Under the pieces are notes generated by a model. The model did not search any database, was not told the origin of the DNA, and saw only the letters and a program-made list of their open reading frames with translations. Below, piece after piece: positions 37,578 to 47,998 of a stretch of 64,000 bases of DNA. The translations under genes were made by a program, and so were the position numbers. Source of the stretch: Pseudomonas weihenstephanensis. GTDB taxonomy: Bacteria > Pseudomonadota > Gammaproteobacteria > Pseudomonadales > Pseudomonadaceae. How positions within the stretch are numbered: the first letter of the stretch is position 1; the number at the start of each line of letters is the position of its first letter. The stretch covers positions 496,001 to 560,000 of the forward strand of contig NZ_JYLF01000003.1 of the NCBI RefSeq assembly GCF_001043055.1, read 5' to 3'.

Positions 37578-38078
37578 ATGACCGTTCTCAAATACCTTCA
37601 GGCTTACCCTCAGACGTTGCAGGATCAAGTGCGCCACCTGATCGAGCGCGATCAACTGGGTGCTTACCTGAGTGAGCGCTACCCCGCCAAACATGCGGTA
37701 CAAAGCGACAAAGCGCTGTATGCCTATGCGCTGGAACTCAAACAGGAGTACCTGCGCAACGCACCGTCTTTTGACAAAGTGCTGTTTGATAACCGACTGG
37801 ATTTGACCCACCGCGCATTGGGTTTGCACACCACGATTTCACGGGTGCAGGGTGCCAAGCTCAAATCCAAGAAAGAACTGCGTGTGGCTTCGCTGTTCAA
37901 GGATGCCGCCCCCGAGTTTCTGAACATGATCGTGGTGCATGAGCTGGCGCACCTCAAAGAGTCCGATCACAACAAGGCTTTTTACAAGTTGTGCGAGTAC
38001 ATGCAGCCGGGGTATCACCAGTTGGAGTTCGACCTGCGGGTGTACCTGACGTGGCGCGATTTGCAGGGTAAACCCTGA
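37578..38078 (+). CDS. YgjP-type (M48/DUF45) metallopeptidase
   Basis: 166 residues from the ATG at 37578, preferred over a TTG three codons upstream. The zinc motif HELAHLKESDHNKAFY (about 121-136) gives HExxH plus a downstream His, as in the YgjP/SprT-like families. There is no signal peptide or membrane segment, so it is cytoplasmic. The substrate is unknown. It is followed on the same strand by a small winged-helix protein gene. Confidence 0.85.
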   Translation: MTVLKYLQAYPQTLQDQVRHLIERDQLGAYLSERYPAKHAVQSDKALYAYALELKQEYLRNAPSFDKVLFDNRLDLTHRALGLHTTISRVQGAKLKSKKELRVASLFKDAAPEFLNMIVVHELAHLKESDHNKAFYKLCEYMQPGYHQLEFDLRVYLTWRDLQGKP

Positions 38079-38142
38079 CGAACAGTTGACGCTGCGAGCG
38101 TGCTCGCCAGCGCGGCAATCTAACCTGTAGCAGGAGTGTTGA

Positions 38143-38439
38143 ATGGAAGTCAGCAAAACCAAAAGCAGCTTTTATCGGCGTCTGTACGTGGCCTGGCTGA
38201 TTGACAGCCAGCTGGCCAGTAGCGTCCCGGCCTTGACCGAAATGACGGGCATGCCGCGCCGCACCGCGCAGGACACCCTTGCCGCACTGGCCGATCTGGA
38301 CATCGTGTGTGAGTTCGAGCAACAGGACGGTGCCCGCAACCATGCGGGGCGTTATCAGATCCACAGCTGGGGCCCTATCGACAGTGCGTGGGTTGGCCAG
38401 CATGTGGAACAGATCAAGCAGGTACTGGGTTATCCCTGA
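38143..38439 (+). CDS. Small winged helix-turn-helix protein (HTH_43 type)
   Basis: 98 residues. The segment SVPALTEMTGMPRRTAQDTLAALADLDIVCEFEQ (about 27-60) is a helix-turn-helix, and the following GRYQIHSWGPID is the wing. This matches a small conserved gammaproteobacterial family of putative regulators. It lies 65 bp after the metallopeptidase gene. Its stop overlaps that of the convergent ElaA gene by 10 bp. Confidence 0.82.
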   Translation: MEVSKTKSSFYRRLYVAWLIDSQLASSVPALTEMTGMPRRTAQDTLAALADLDIVCEFEQQDGARNHAGRYQIHSWGPIDSAWVGQHVEQIKQVLGYP

Positions 38440-38897
38440 TCGCCTGGGGTCAGGCGCATGCCGATATGGGGGATGTTGTCTTCCAGGTACTGCTCGCCCG
38501 CGACGACAAAGCCGTGTTTGGCGTACAGCGATTGCAGGTGCGCTTGCGCCGACAAAAAGATGGGTTCACCCGGCCAGTTCTCTTTGATGTTCTCCAGTAC
38601 GCAGTCCATCAAATCGTGGCCCAGGCTTTTTCCTCGGGCTTGTGCGGCAACGATTACGCGGCCGATGATCACATCCCCCGCGTGTGAAGCCGGATCCAGT
38701 AATCGCGCATAGGCCACCAGTTCATCGTTTTGCCAACCCATTACATGCAGGGTATCGCCCTCCAGATCCTGACCGTCGATGTCGGGGTAGGCGCATTTCT
38801 GCTCAACAATGAAGACGTCGCAACGCAGTTTCAACAGGGCGTACAGCTGTTCTTTGCCCAAGTCGCTGTGGTGTTTACAGATCCAGTCGGTGGTCAC
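38430..38897 (-). CDS. elaA: GNAT N-acetyltransferase, ElaA family
   Basis: 155 residues from a GTG at 38897 with an AGGA ribosome site, matching the length of E. coli ElaA. A longer frame to 38972 adds a low-complexity tail and is less likely. Hallmarks are LYALLKLRCDVFIVEQKCAYPDIDG (about 18-42), GRVIVAAQARGKSLGHDLM (the acetyl-CoA loop, about 78-97) and EDNIPHIGM near the end. The substrate is unknown. Confidence 0.9.
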   Translation of the reverse strand: MTTDWICKHHSDLGKEQLYALLKLRCDVFIVEQKCAYPDIDGQDLEGDTLHVMGWQNDELVAYARLLDPASHAGDVIIGRVIVAAQARGKSLGHDLMDCVLENIKENWPGEPIFLSAQAHLQSLYAKHGFVVAGEQYLEDNIPHIGMRLTPGDQG

Positions 38898-39116
38898 GGT
38901 GTTGTCCTGAGAGAGAGACGATGGCCTGATACTAGGCGTGATACCGATGGGCGCCAAGCGTAAAAGTGTCAACGGATGCGGCTTTTTGATATCAACTTAA
39001 GGCCGTTGCCGGTTATCTTTGATCAGGTCGCGAATGTGTGCCTTGACCGCGATCAGCATGCCCCAGGCTAAATGCTAGCTAAATAACAATAAGCAGCTAC
39101 CCATTAAGGATCTTGC

Positions 39117-39854
39117 ATGTCTCGCTTGCGTCGGGCTTTGATTGTGTCGGGATTGACCTTGTGGGCACAGCATGCGAGTGCTGAACCGCTGCGTCTGGTG
39201 GGAGACCTGTGGCCCCCCTTTACGGATGGCACGCTGGTCAATGGCGGGCTGGCCACCGATCTGGTCAGTACCGCCCTGGCTCGCGCGGGTTATAGCAGCG
39301 GTTTCGAACAGGTGCCGTGGGCCAGGGCCATGATGGGCTTGCGCAACGGGCGCTACGACATTCTGGTCAACGCCTGGTACGACGAAGACCGCATGAAGAT
39401 TGGCGAGTTTTCGGCCCCTTACCTGCAAAATCGTCTGCGCTTTATTCGGCGCAAAGACTCCCCGGTGGACTTCACTACGCTCGCGCAGTTATCCGGCTAT
39501 GGCATTGCCTATGTGCCGGGTTACGCCTACACAGCCGAATTTGACACCCACACCCAGCTCAAAAAAATACCTGTGCATAACTTCGCGATGGCCGTGCGCA
39601 TGCTGGTGGCCGGACGTGTCAGCCTGACCCTGGAAGACGAGTACGTGGCGCGGTATCGGCTGGCGCGTGAGTCGGCGCGGGTGCGCAATGCGGTGGAGTT
39701 TATGCCCAAGGTGTTGAGCGAAAACCAGCTGCATATTCTGGTCAGCCTACAGAACCCGGACCACGCCAAAATCGTCTCGGACTTTGACCGCGAAATCATC
39801 GCCATGAAAGCCGATGGCAGCTTTGATCGGTTGATCAAAGCGCATGGGATGTGA
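39117..39854 (+). CDS. Periplasmic amino acid-binding-like protein (family 3)
   Basis: 245 residues. A Sec signal peptide (about 1-22, WAQHASA) is followed by a family 3 solute-binding domain, with motifs GDLWPPFTDG (about 29-38), VPWARAMMGLRNGRYDILVNAW (about 66-87) and YGIAYVPGYAY. It lacks the disulfide and the usual ligand Arg-Asp pattern of the glutamate type, as in the many stand-alone sensor-type proteins of Pseudomonas. No transporter genes are adjacent. Confidence 0.82.
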   Translation: MSRLRRALIVSGLTLWAQHASAEPLRLVGDLWPPFTDGTLVNGGLATDLVSTALARAGYSSGFEQVPWARAMMGLRNGRYDILVNAWYDEDRMKIGEFSAPYLQNRLRFIRRKDSPVDFTTLAQLSGYGIAYVPGYAYTAEFDTHTQLKKIPVHNFAMAVRMLVAGRVSLTLEDEYVARYRLARESARVRNAVEFMPKVLSENQLHILVSLQNPDHAKIVSDFDREIIAMKADGSFDRLIKAHGM

Positions 39855-39859
39855 TCCAT

Positions 39860-39945
39860 CCTCAGCGAGGTGCCTGGGCTCACGGGCGCTTTGCGCTCGA
39901 TCGCAGCCTCGTCCCTGATCAGCGACTACGGCACATGAATACACG
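39860..39945. repeat. REP-like intergenic element
   Basis: Contains GCTTTGCGCTCGATCGCAGCCTCGTCCCTGATCAGCGACTACGG in two halves related to the AGGCTGCGAT/GCGACTAC family. It is between the convergent binding protein and FUSC genes. Confidence 0.45.
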
Positions 39946-39967
39946 CAGCGGTTGCTCACGAGCAGCG

Positions 39968-42142
39968 CTACGCAGTCTTGATCAAATGCGCCGCCAGCGT
40001 GCGCAACGGCCCAAGCTGGCGGCAAATCAGTGCCAGTTGGGTTTGCACCAGTCGCTGGCTTTCGTCCAGTTCGTCCGGCATCTGCTCCAGTTCATTGGCC
40101 AGCGCTTCTTCTTCATCACTTTGCACCGCCACCGGTTGTTTGGCGGCCAACCCTTGGGCGATCAGGTCAATGCTGTCGGCAATCTGCCGCCCCGCGCCCT
40201 CAATCAACTGCTCACGTATGTCCCCCGGCAGTGGGGTGTCGCGGTGCGCGCCCAAGCCTGACAAGTAGCTGAGCAGGGTGTGCGACAGCACCAAAAAGCG
40301 GAAACCCATGTCGGCATCCTTACGGAAATGCCCCGGTTCCATCAGCATGTTGGCCAGTGTGGTCGAAAGCGCCGCATCGGCGTTGTGCGCATTGCGTCGC
40401 GCCAACCGGTACGCCAGATCATCCGTTTTACCCTGCGCGTACTGCTGCAAAATCTGCCGCAAGTATTGGCTGTTACAGCTCAAGGTATTGGCCAGCACCT
40501 TGTTCAGACGGCGGCCTTGCCAGTCGGGCAAGAACAGGAACACCGCCGCCGCTGCAATCACACTGCCCACCAGCGTGTCGAACAGGCGCGGCAGGAACAG
40601 CCCGTAGCCATCGCCCACTTGATTGAAGCAGAACAGCACCATCAGGGTGATCGCGGCGGTGCTCAAGGTGTAGCGCGTGGTGCGGTTGATAAAGAACACC
40701 ACGCCTGCGGCCACCGCGAACATGGATTGAATCAGCGGGTTGGGGAACAGGTCGAACAGCGCCCAACCCACGGCCAAACCAATCGCCGTGCCGATAATGC
40801 GCTGACTGAACTTGCGCCGTGTGGCGCCATAGCTGGGCGAACAGACAAACAGCGTGGTGAGGATGATCCAGTAACCTTGCGTCGGGTGAATCCAGTGCAC
40901 CATCGCAAAACCGATACACAAGGCCAAAGGCAGGCGCAGGGCGTGGCGGAAGATCAGCGAGGTCGGCGTCAGGTGCTGGCGCAGCCGCGACCAGACGTCT
41001 TTGAGGTTGCGCGGCGAGCGATCCAGCAAGCTGCTGTCGGTGGCGTCGGCCAGGGTGTCGGGGTTGCTGGCGTCACTCAACAACCGGTCGAGCGTACCGA
41101 GGTTGGCAGCCAGCGCGCGCAGCGAGCGCAGCAAGCCGCGCCAGGCCGGGTTGCTCTGAATGCGCAGATGTTCGAGAGAGGCGTGCAAGTCGCTCAGGGC
41201 TTCAGCAAAACTGTCGTCGTAGACAAACGGTTGGCGCAGTTTGATCGAGTCCGACAGGCGCTGACAGGCCACGCCTTGTTGGCGCAGCAGGCGCTGGCAG
41301 CGGAACATCACATCGCTGTGAAAGAAGGCGTCGGCCAAAGCGTTGTACGGGTAGTGCGAAGAACTGGCGCGCTCGTGGATATCTTGGGCGAGGAAATACA
41401 GCTTCAGGTATCGGCTGAGTTTGGACCCGGGCCGCGAGTTACCGACGCGGTGCAGAATGATTTCTTTGGCCGTGTTCAGTGCGGCGACGACCTTGCCATT
41501 TTGCCGCGCAAGGTCCAGACGCCCGGCTTCTACATCCAGCGTGCGGATCGGTTCGAATAATGAGGACTTGAGCTTGAGGTACAGCCCCAACTCCCAGAAC
41601 AGCCGGGCCAGGCTTTGCTGCACCGGCTGATGGGAAAACAGCGCTTGCCACAGCACCGACAGCAGCCCGTACCAGGCCGCGCCAGCCACCAGCAGCAGAG
41701 GCTCGTGCCAAAAATCGGTGACTTCGCCGCCGCGCTGATCGACGCCGATCATGGTGTACACCGCCAGGATCAGCGTGGCAGAGGCAATGGCACCATAGCG
41801 TTCGCCCAACGCACCGAGCATGGTCAGGCCGAACGCGGCCAGCGCCAGTGCGCAGACCATGAGCAACGGATAGGGGAACAACAACTCGACGGTGGTCGCG
41901 GCGGCGGTGAAGCACACCAATGTCACCAGCAAGGCGTTGAGACGGCCTTGCCAGCTGTCATCGGTTTCGGAAAGGGCGCTGGCGATGATCCCCAGAAACA
42001 GCGGGATCAGCAGCTTCATCTCATCTTGATACCAGCAAAAAGCCATGCTGCCGGTCAGGGCGATAAACACCCGAACGCTGTAACTGAACTTGTCCCGCGC
42101 CCACAGGCGGCGCAAAGACTGCTGAAAAGTTTTCGATGACAT
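39968..42142 (-). CDS. yccS: FUSC-family inner membrane protein, YccS type
   Basis: 724 residues from the ATG at 42142 (MSSKTFQQSLRRLW), near the length of E. coli YccS. Two hydrophobic blocks of about five to six helices each (about 20-150 and 375-510) flank a cytoplasmic helical domain, the FUSC-type repeat seen in fusaric-acid and aromatic-acid exporters. The motif RKFSQRIIGTAIGLAVGW (about 445-462) lies in the second block. The substrate is unknown. It is a single gene. Confidence 0.9.
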   Translation of the reverse strand: MSSKTFQQSLRRLWARDKFSYSVRVFIALTGSMAFCWYQDEMKLLIPLFLGIIASALSETDDSWQGRLNALLVTLVCFTAAATTVELLFPYPLLMVCALALAAFGLTMLGALGERYGAIASATLILAVYTMIGVDQRGGEVTDFWHEPLLLVAGAAWYGLLSVLWQALFSHQPVQQSLARLFWELGLYLKLKSSLFEPIRTLDVEAGRLDLARQNGKVVAALNTAKEIILHRVGNSRPGSKLSRYLKLYFLAQDIHERASSSHYPYNALADAFFHSDVMFRCQRLLRQQGVACQRLSDSIKLRQPFVYDDSFAEALSDLHASLEHLRIQSNPAWRGLLRSLRALAANLGTLDRLLSDASNPDTLADATDSSLLDRSPRNLKDVWSRLRQHLTPTSLIFRHALRLPLALCIGFAMVHWIHPTQGYWIILTTLFVCSPSYGATRRKFSQRIIGTAIGLAVGWALFDLFPNPLIQSMFAVAAGVVFFINRTTRYTLSTAAITLMVLFCFNQVGDGYGLFLPRLFDTLVGSVIAAAAVFLFLPDWQGRRLNKVLANTLSCNSQYLRQILQQYAQGKTDDLAYRLARRNAHNADAALSTTLANMLMEPGHFRKDADMGFRFLVLSHTLLSYLSGLGAHRDTPLPGDIREQLIEGAGRQIADSIDLIAQGLAAKQPVAVQSDEEEALANELEQMPDELDESQRLVQTQLALICRQLGPLRTLAAHLIKTA

Positions 42143-42297
42143 GAAGTGGCGTGGCCTTGCGAGTCGTTTCGCTAAATTGAGCCAGTTAAGACGACAGTGC
42201 AATGACACTGTTCACATCGCGCTCAAATTATTTTTGCGCCCATGAAGGCGAAGGCGGCGCGCGTTGATGTTTAAACGCTCGCCGCTTTAGGCGAGGG

Positions 42298-43476
42298 TCA
42301 GACGTACTGCGCGGCTGCGTAACCCGATGCCCACGCCCACTGGAAGTTAAACCCACCCAGATGGCCGCTCACATCCAGCACTTCGCCGACAAAGTACAGG
42401 CCGGGGCTTTTCAGCGACTCCATGGTTTTGGACGACACCTCGCGGGTATCCACCCCGCCCAGTGTCACTTCCGCCGTGCGGTAACCTTCGGTGCCTGCCG
42501 GTACAACCTTCCAGCACGCCAGTTTGTCGGCCACGTCTGCCAGTTCATTCGGGGTGTACTGCTTCATCGGCTTGGACACAAACCAGTGCTCGGCCAACAG
42601 ATTGGCCATCTTCTTGGTGAAGATTTCGCCAAGCAGGGTTTTCAGCTCACTGTTGGGGCGTTCGGCTTGTTGGGTGTGCAGCCAGTCCAGCGCGTCGGCG
42701 TCGGGCAGCAGGTTGATCTCAACCGTGTCACCAGGGAGCCAGAACGATGAAATCTGCAAGATCGCCGGCCCGCTCAGCCCCCGGTGAGTGAACAGGATGT
42801 TTTCGCGAAAACTTTGATCATTGCAGCTCACCAGGCAGTCCACCGAAGTCCCCGACAGCTCCGTGCACAGTGCTTTGAGCTGGTCGGTGATGGTAAACGG
42901 CACCAGCCCGGCGCGGGTCGGTAGCAGCGTATGACCGAATTGCTTGGCCACTTGATAACCGAAACCGGTCGCGCCGAGGGTCGGAATCGACAGCCCGCCG
43001 GTGGCAATCACCAACGACTGGCCGTTGATCGGGCCCAGCGTAGTGTTGAGGCTGTAACCGGTGTCGGTTTTTTCGATCTGCTCCACCGAGGTGTCCAGGT
43101 GCAGGCTCACGCCCGCCTGTTTGCACTCGTCGAGGAGCATGTCGAGGATGTCGCTGGATTTGTTATCGCAGAACAGCTGGCCGAGTTTTTTCTCGTGATA
43201 CGGCACGCCATGTTTGGCCACCATCGCGATGAAATCCCATTGGGTGTAACGGGCCAGTGCCGACTTGCAGAAGTGCGGGTTCTGCGACAGGAAATGGTTG
43301 GGTTCGGCGTACATATTGGTGAAGTTGCAGCGGCCACCGCCGGACATGAGGATTTTTTTGCCCGCCTTGTTGGCGTGGTCAATCAGCATCACCTTGCGCC
43401 CACGTCCGGCAGCGGTCAGCGCGCACATCAAACCTGCGGCGCCAGCGCCAATAATTACAACGTCGGTAGAGCGCAA
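42298..43476 (-). CDS. FAD/NAD(P)-binding flavoprotein, YhiN/HI0933 family
   Basis: 392 residues from a TTG at 43476, preferred because GAGG lies 8 nt upstream. A GTG at 43506 falls inside a palindromic repeat. Motifs: VVIIGAGAAGLMCALTAAGRG (FAD site), KKILMSGGGRCNFTN (about 38-52) and SLVIATGGLSIPTLGATGFGY. The C-terminus GHLGGFNFQWAWASGYAAA completes the fold. The family is widespread and its reaction is not settled. Confidence 0.9.
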   Translation of the reverse strand: MRSTDVVIIGAGAAGLMCALTAAGRGRKVMLIDHANKAGKKILMSGGGRCNFTNMYAEPNHFLSQNPHFCKSALARYTQWDFIAMVAKHGVPYHEKKLGQLFCDNKSSDILDMLLDECKQAGVSLHLDTSVEQIEKTDTGYSLNTTLGPINGQSLVIATGGLSIPTLGATGFGYQVAKQFGHTLLPTRAGLVPFTITDQLKALCTELSGTSVDCLVSCNDQSFRENILFTHRGLSGPAILQISSFWLPGDTVEINLLPDADALDWLHTQQAERPNSELKTLLGEIFTKKMANLLAEHWFVSKPMKQYTPNELADVADKLACWKVVPAGTEGYRTAEVTLGGVDTREVSSKTMESLKSPGLYFVGEVLDVSGHLGGFNFQWAWASGYAAAQYV

Positions 43477-43499
43477 AACTGAATCCTCATTAAAAACGG

Positions 43500-43600
43500 C
43501 CCTCACCCCAACCCTCGCCCGAAGGCAGAGGGCGCTTGATTGAGGTGATCTTGAATTCTGTACAGATCAGCCCCCTTCCCCTCAGGCAGAGGGGTGAGGG
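43500..43600. repeat. Composite palindromic repeat, copy B
   Basis: Two outer stems (CCCTCACCCCAACCCTCGCCC-GAAGGC... and CCCCTCAGGCAGAGGGGTGAGGG) flank a core TTGAGGTGATCTTGAATT-N-GATCAG. The core recurs at 56975-57005 with one or two changes, so the whole unit of about 100 bp is a mobile-looking repeat rather than chance palindromes. Confidence 0.65.
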
Positions 43601-43616
43601 AGCCGATACCGCGGTG

Positions 43617-45002
<1,386 letters not shown>

Positions 45003-45089
45003 GGGACTGGCCTGCAAAACAAAATGTCGCGCAGTGTAACAGCCCAGCGCCCTTTGCCTGAAGATTCTGGACGAGTTGCGGTGCAGAAC

Positions 45090-45119
45090 CTGTAGGCGCC
45101 AGCACGCTGGCGCCTACAG
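45090..45119. terminator. Palindrome downstream of the MdtD-like gene
   Basis: Perfect 14-bp arms (CTGTAGGCGCCAGC and complement) with a 2-nt loop. It lies just past the exporter stop and before dbpA. It resembles a single REP unit and may end transcription. Confidence 0.6.
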
Positions 45120-45125
45120 CCGGGA

Positions 45126-46556
45126 TCAATGCTCCAGCTCATGCTCCGAGTTGGCTTTGGGTTTGCGCCCGTCCTGAGGCGACAGTTGCAGGAAGATCGC
45201 CGCTGCCAGCATGGCCATGATGCCCACGGTGAGGAAGGTCAGCTGGAACGCGCCAAGTACGGTGTCGACCCCGTCGCTGCCGCCATCCCCGGTGAACCCG
45301 CCAAGCAAGGCGCCCGCACAGGCCACGCCCAGGCTCAGCGACAGTTGCGCCACCACTGACAGCAAACTGTTGCCGCTGCTGGCGCTGGCGTCATCGAGGT
45401 CGATCAGGGTGACGGTGTTCATCGCCGTGAATTGCAGCGAGTTGATCGCGCCGAGCACGGCCAGCATCGCGAGCAGCAGCGGGTACGGCGTGTGCGCCGT
45501 CACCAGCCCCATACTGGCCAGCATGATGCCCAGCGCAAAGGTGTTGATCGTCAGCACTTTGCGGTAGCCCAGACGCTCGATCAGCGGCCGTGCAATCCAT
45601 TTGGCCAACATGGCCGCGGCGGCCAGCGGCAGCATGCTCATCCCGGCCTGGGACGGTGAGTAGCCCAGCGCCACTTGCAGCAGCAGCGGTACCAAAAAAG
45701 GCAGTGCGCCGCTGCCCAAGCGGGCGAACAGATTACCCAGGATGCCCACGGCAAACGTTTTGGTCTTGAACAGCTTGGGCGAAAACAGCGGGTTGGCGAT
45801 GTTACCGGCGCGCAGCCAGTACGCCGCCAGGCACGCCATGCCCGCAAACAGCAGCAACATGACCCGCAGGTGCGGCATGTGCAACTCGCCCAAGCCTTCC
45901 ATCGCAATGGTGATAAACACCATCGCTGCGCCAAACAGCACAAAGCCCAGGCCGTCGAACCGTGTGCGCTCATCGCCGCGCAGGTCCGGGATAAAGTGCC
46001 ACACCGCCCAGCAGCCAAATGCGCCCACGGGCAAGTTGATCAAAAATATCCAGTGCCAGCTCAGGTACTGCACCATCCAGCCGCCCATGGTGGGACCGAT
46101 CAACGGCCCGAGCAGGCCGGGGATGGTGATAAACCCCATGATGCGCACCAGCTCCGAGCGCGGGTAGGCCTTGAGCACCACCAGCCGCCCGATGGGCAGC
46201 ATCAGCGCACCGCCAAGGCCCTGAATGATACGGGCGCCGATCAACTCGTTGAGGGTGCCTGACAGCGCGCACAGCAACGATCCGAAGCTGAACAACAGAA
46301 TGGCGGTAAAGAAGATTTTTTTAGTGCCGAAGCGGTCAGCGATCCAGCCCGAGGCCGGTATCAGCAGCGCGACCGTGAGCATATAAGCGACGATCACGCC
46401 TTGCATGCGCAGCGGGTTTTCTTTCAGGTCGCTGGCCATGTCGGGCAGCGCGGTGTTGAGGATGGTGCCGTCAAGCGACTGCATGAAAAACGCGATGGCC
46501 ACCACCCACGGCAACCAGCGCAGCGTTTCAGGACTCAGAACCGGGCGTGCGGGCAT
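45126..46556 (-). CDS. mdtD: MFS multidrug transporter, MdtD type (14-helix EmrB/QacA family)
   Basis: 476 residues from the ATG at 46556; a TTG frame upstream adds seven residues. The N-terminal motif SLDGTILNTALPDMASDL (about 28-45), GWIADRFGTKKIF (motif A) and PGLLGPLIGPTMGGW (motif C of drug antiporters) are clear. About 13 to 14 hydrophobic segments. A proton-driven efflux pump. In enterobacteria mdtD sits with mdtABC, but here it stands alone, so the symbol reflects homology. Confidence 0.85.
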   Translation of the reverse strand: MPARPVLSPETLRWLPWVVAIAFFMQSLDGTILNTALPDMASDLKENPLRMQGVIVAYMLTVALLIPASGWIADRFGTKKIFFTAILLFSFGSLLCALSGTLNELIGARIIQGLGGALMLPIGRLVVLKAYPRSELVRIMGFITIPGLLGPLIGPTMGGWMVQYLSWHWIFLINLPVGAFGCWAVWHFIPDLRGDERTRFDGLGFVLFGAAMVFITIAMEGLGELHMPHLRVMLLLFAGMACLAAYWLRAGNIANPLFSPKLFKTKTFAVGILGNLFARLGSGALPFLVPLLLQVALGYSPSQAGMSMLPLAAAAMLAKWIARPLIERLGYRKVLTINTFALGIMLASMGLVTAHTPYPLLLAMLAVLGAINSLQFTAMNTVTLIDLDDASASSGNSLLSVVAQLSLSLGVACAGALLGGFTGDGGSDGVDTVLGAFQLTFLTVGIMAMLAAAIFLQLSPQDGRKPKANSEHELEH

Positions 46557-46584
46557 AGGACCTCTTTTTCTGATCAAAACTCTG

Positions 46585-46655
46585 TGTAGTGGCTGTCGCA
46601 GGCTGCGATGAGGTCCTTAGCGAGCAACCTTCGCAGCCTTTGGCAGCGACTACAG
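46585..46655. repeat. Paired REP-like element
   Basis: The GTAGTGGCTGTCGCAGGCTGCGATGAGG half is mirrored by CTTCGCAGCCTTTGGCAGCGACTAC. It separates the MdtD-like gene from the TldE-like gene. Confidence 0.7.
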
Positions 46656-46660
46656 GTGGG

Positions 46661-47998
46661 TTACAGCGTCAACGTAAGTTTTTTGACCAGTGCCCCCGGC
46701 AATAAATTCGACGCCGTTTGCCGTTGGTCATAGGTGCTGGCCGACAGCAGCAGCTCGCGCTCTACGGTCAGTGCTTCTAGCTGTGAACCCAGCAAACTGT
46801 AGATGCTGTCATCAAAGCGCATGGTATTGACCGGGGCCTTGATCTCGCCGTTTTCCACCCAGAACGTCGCAAAACGCGTCATGCCGGTCAGACGGGCTGC
46901 CGGTTGGTCAGAGTAGTTCAAATACCACAGGTTGCTGATGTACAGCCCGGTGCCCAGTTGCTTGAGAATGTCGGCCTGCGCCAGCGTACCGGGCGCCATC
47001 GCCAGGGCGCTCGGGGCCTCGCCCCCCGGCGCGCCGTTGACTTCAAGGCTGTATTCGGCGGCACTGCGTGAACCCACCAGTTGCTGATTGGCCTTGCCGT
47101 GTTTGACCAGCGACAAGTCCTGACGCGGGTAGCCTTCACCCGAAAACGCAGGGCTTAACGATTGGCTGACGTGTTCATCCAGCGACACCAGCGGGCTTAG
47201 GTGGGCGTCGCCTGCGTAGAGCTTTTGCAGCGGGCTGGATTTGCTGGCCAGCGCCTGCGCCGAGAACCCGCCCCAAGTCAGCATGCTCATGACTTCTTCC
47301 AGGGCCGCCGGGGCCAGATAGGCGCGGTATTCACCGGGTGCCAGCACCTGCACCGGGCGCCCGAGAAACTCAAGCTGCTCGCGGGCCTGCTGCATGCGGT
47401 GGGCGAAGCGCTGGCTGTTCCAGTCGGTCCCCGCGTAGCTGGCTTTTACCGCTTGGCCGTCGCTGTGGAACAGGCTCCAGTCGAAGTTGAAACTGTTGGC
47501 CTGATGCCAGCCAAACGCACCTTCAGAACTGGCGTAGCCCACACTGATCGGTCCACAGGCATAAAACCCCACCAAGTCGACGCCCTCGCTGGCACGGCGA
47601 ATGTCTGCCAGCACCTGCGCCGTGTCGGGCAGCGGCGGTTCTTGCACATGATGGCTGTGCCACGGCTGCGGATTGAGCAGCAAATAGGGGTCTGGCGCCA
47701 GCAAGGGCAGGGTGTCGCGCAGTTGCTGCAAGGCGCTGGCCAACCGGCGTTGATCCTCTTCGGTGGCCCCGGCAAGCGTCATGCTGACATCGGCGTGACG
47801 CCCTTCGTGGATCAGTTTCAGGCTCAGGCTGGCCTGCTGTACCTGTCCGGCCTGACGTACCCGGCCCTTGTTGAAACGAATGAACTGCGAGGCTTCAGCG
47901 TCATAGCTCACGGTGAATTGCTCAGGGCTGTTGATCGCTGTGCGCAGCCACGCAACCAGCGCTTGGAACTGCTCGGCCTGACTCAGTCGGGTGCTCAT
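46661..47998 (-). CDS. TldE/PmbA-like protein (metallopeptidase partner)
   Basis: 445 residues, TldE/PmbA superfamily. There is no HExxxH zinc site, as expected for the TldE subunit. Segments such as EYRAYLAPAALEEVMSMLTWGGFSAQA (about 213-240) and the C-terminal LYISNLWYLNYSDQPAARLTGMTRFATFWVENGEI are typical. Its start codon overlaps the stop of the TldD-like gene by one base (TGATG), so the two subunits are co-translated. TldD/TldE proteases trim small peptides, including some ribosomally made antibiotics. Confidence 0.88.
   Translation of the reverse strand: MSTRLSQAEQFQALVAWLRTAINSPEQFTVSYDAEASQFIRFNKGRVRQAGQVQQASLSLKLIHEGRHADVSMTLAGATEEDQRRLASALQQLRDTLPLLAPDPYLLLNPQPWHSHHVQEPPLPDTAQVLADIRRASEGVDLVGFYACGPISVGYASSEGAFGWHQANSFNFDWSLFHSDGQAVKASYAGTDWNSQRFAHRMQQAREQLEFLGRPVQVLAPGEYRAYLAPAALEEVMSMLTWGGFSAQALASKSSPLQKLYAGDAHLSPLVSLDEHVSQSLSPAFSGEGYPRQDLSLVKHGKANQQLVGSRSAAEYSLEVNGAPGGEAPSALAMAPGTLAQADILKQLGTGLYISNLWYLNYSDQPAARLTGMTRFATFWVENGEIKAPVNTMRFDDSIYSLLGSQLEALTVERELLLSASTYDQRQTASNLLPGALVKKLTLTL

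Noticed and set aside
43500..43600. CRISPR-like spaced palindromes
   Set aside because: Only two stems with a conserved centre, no regular repeat-spacer array and no cas gene.
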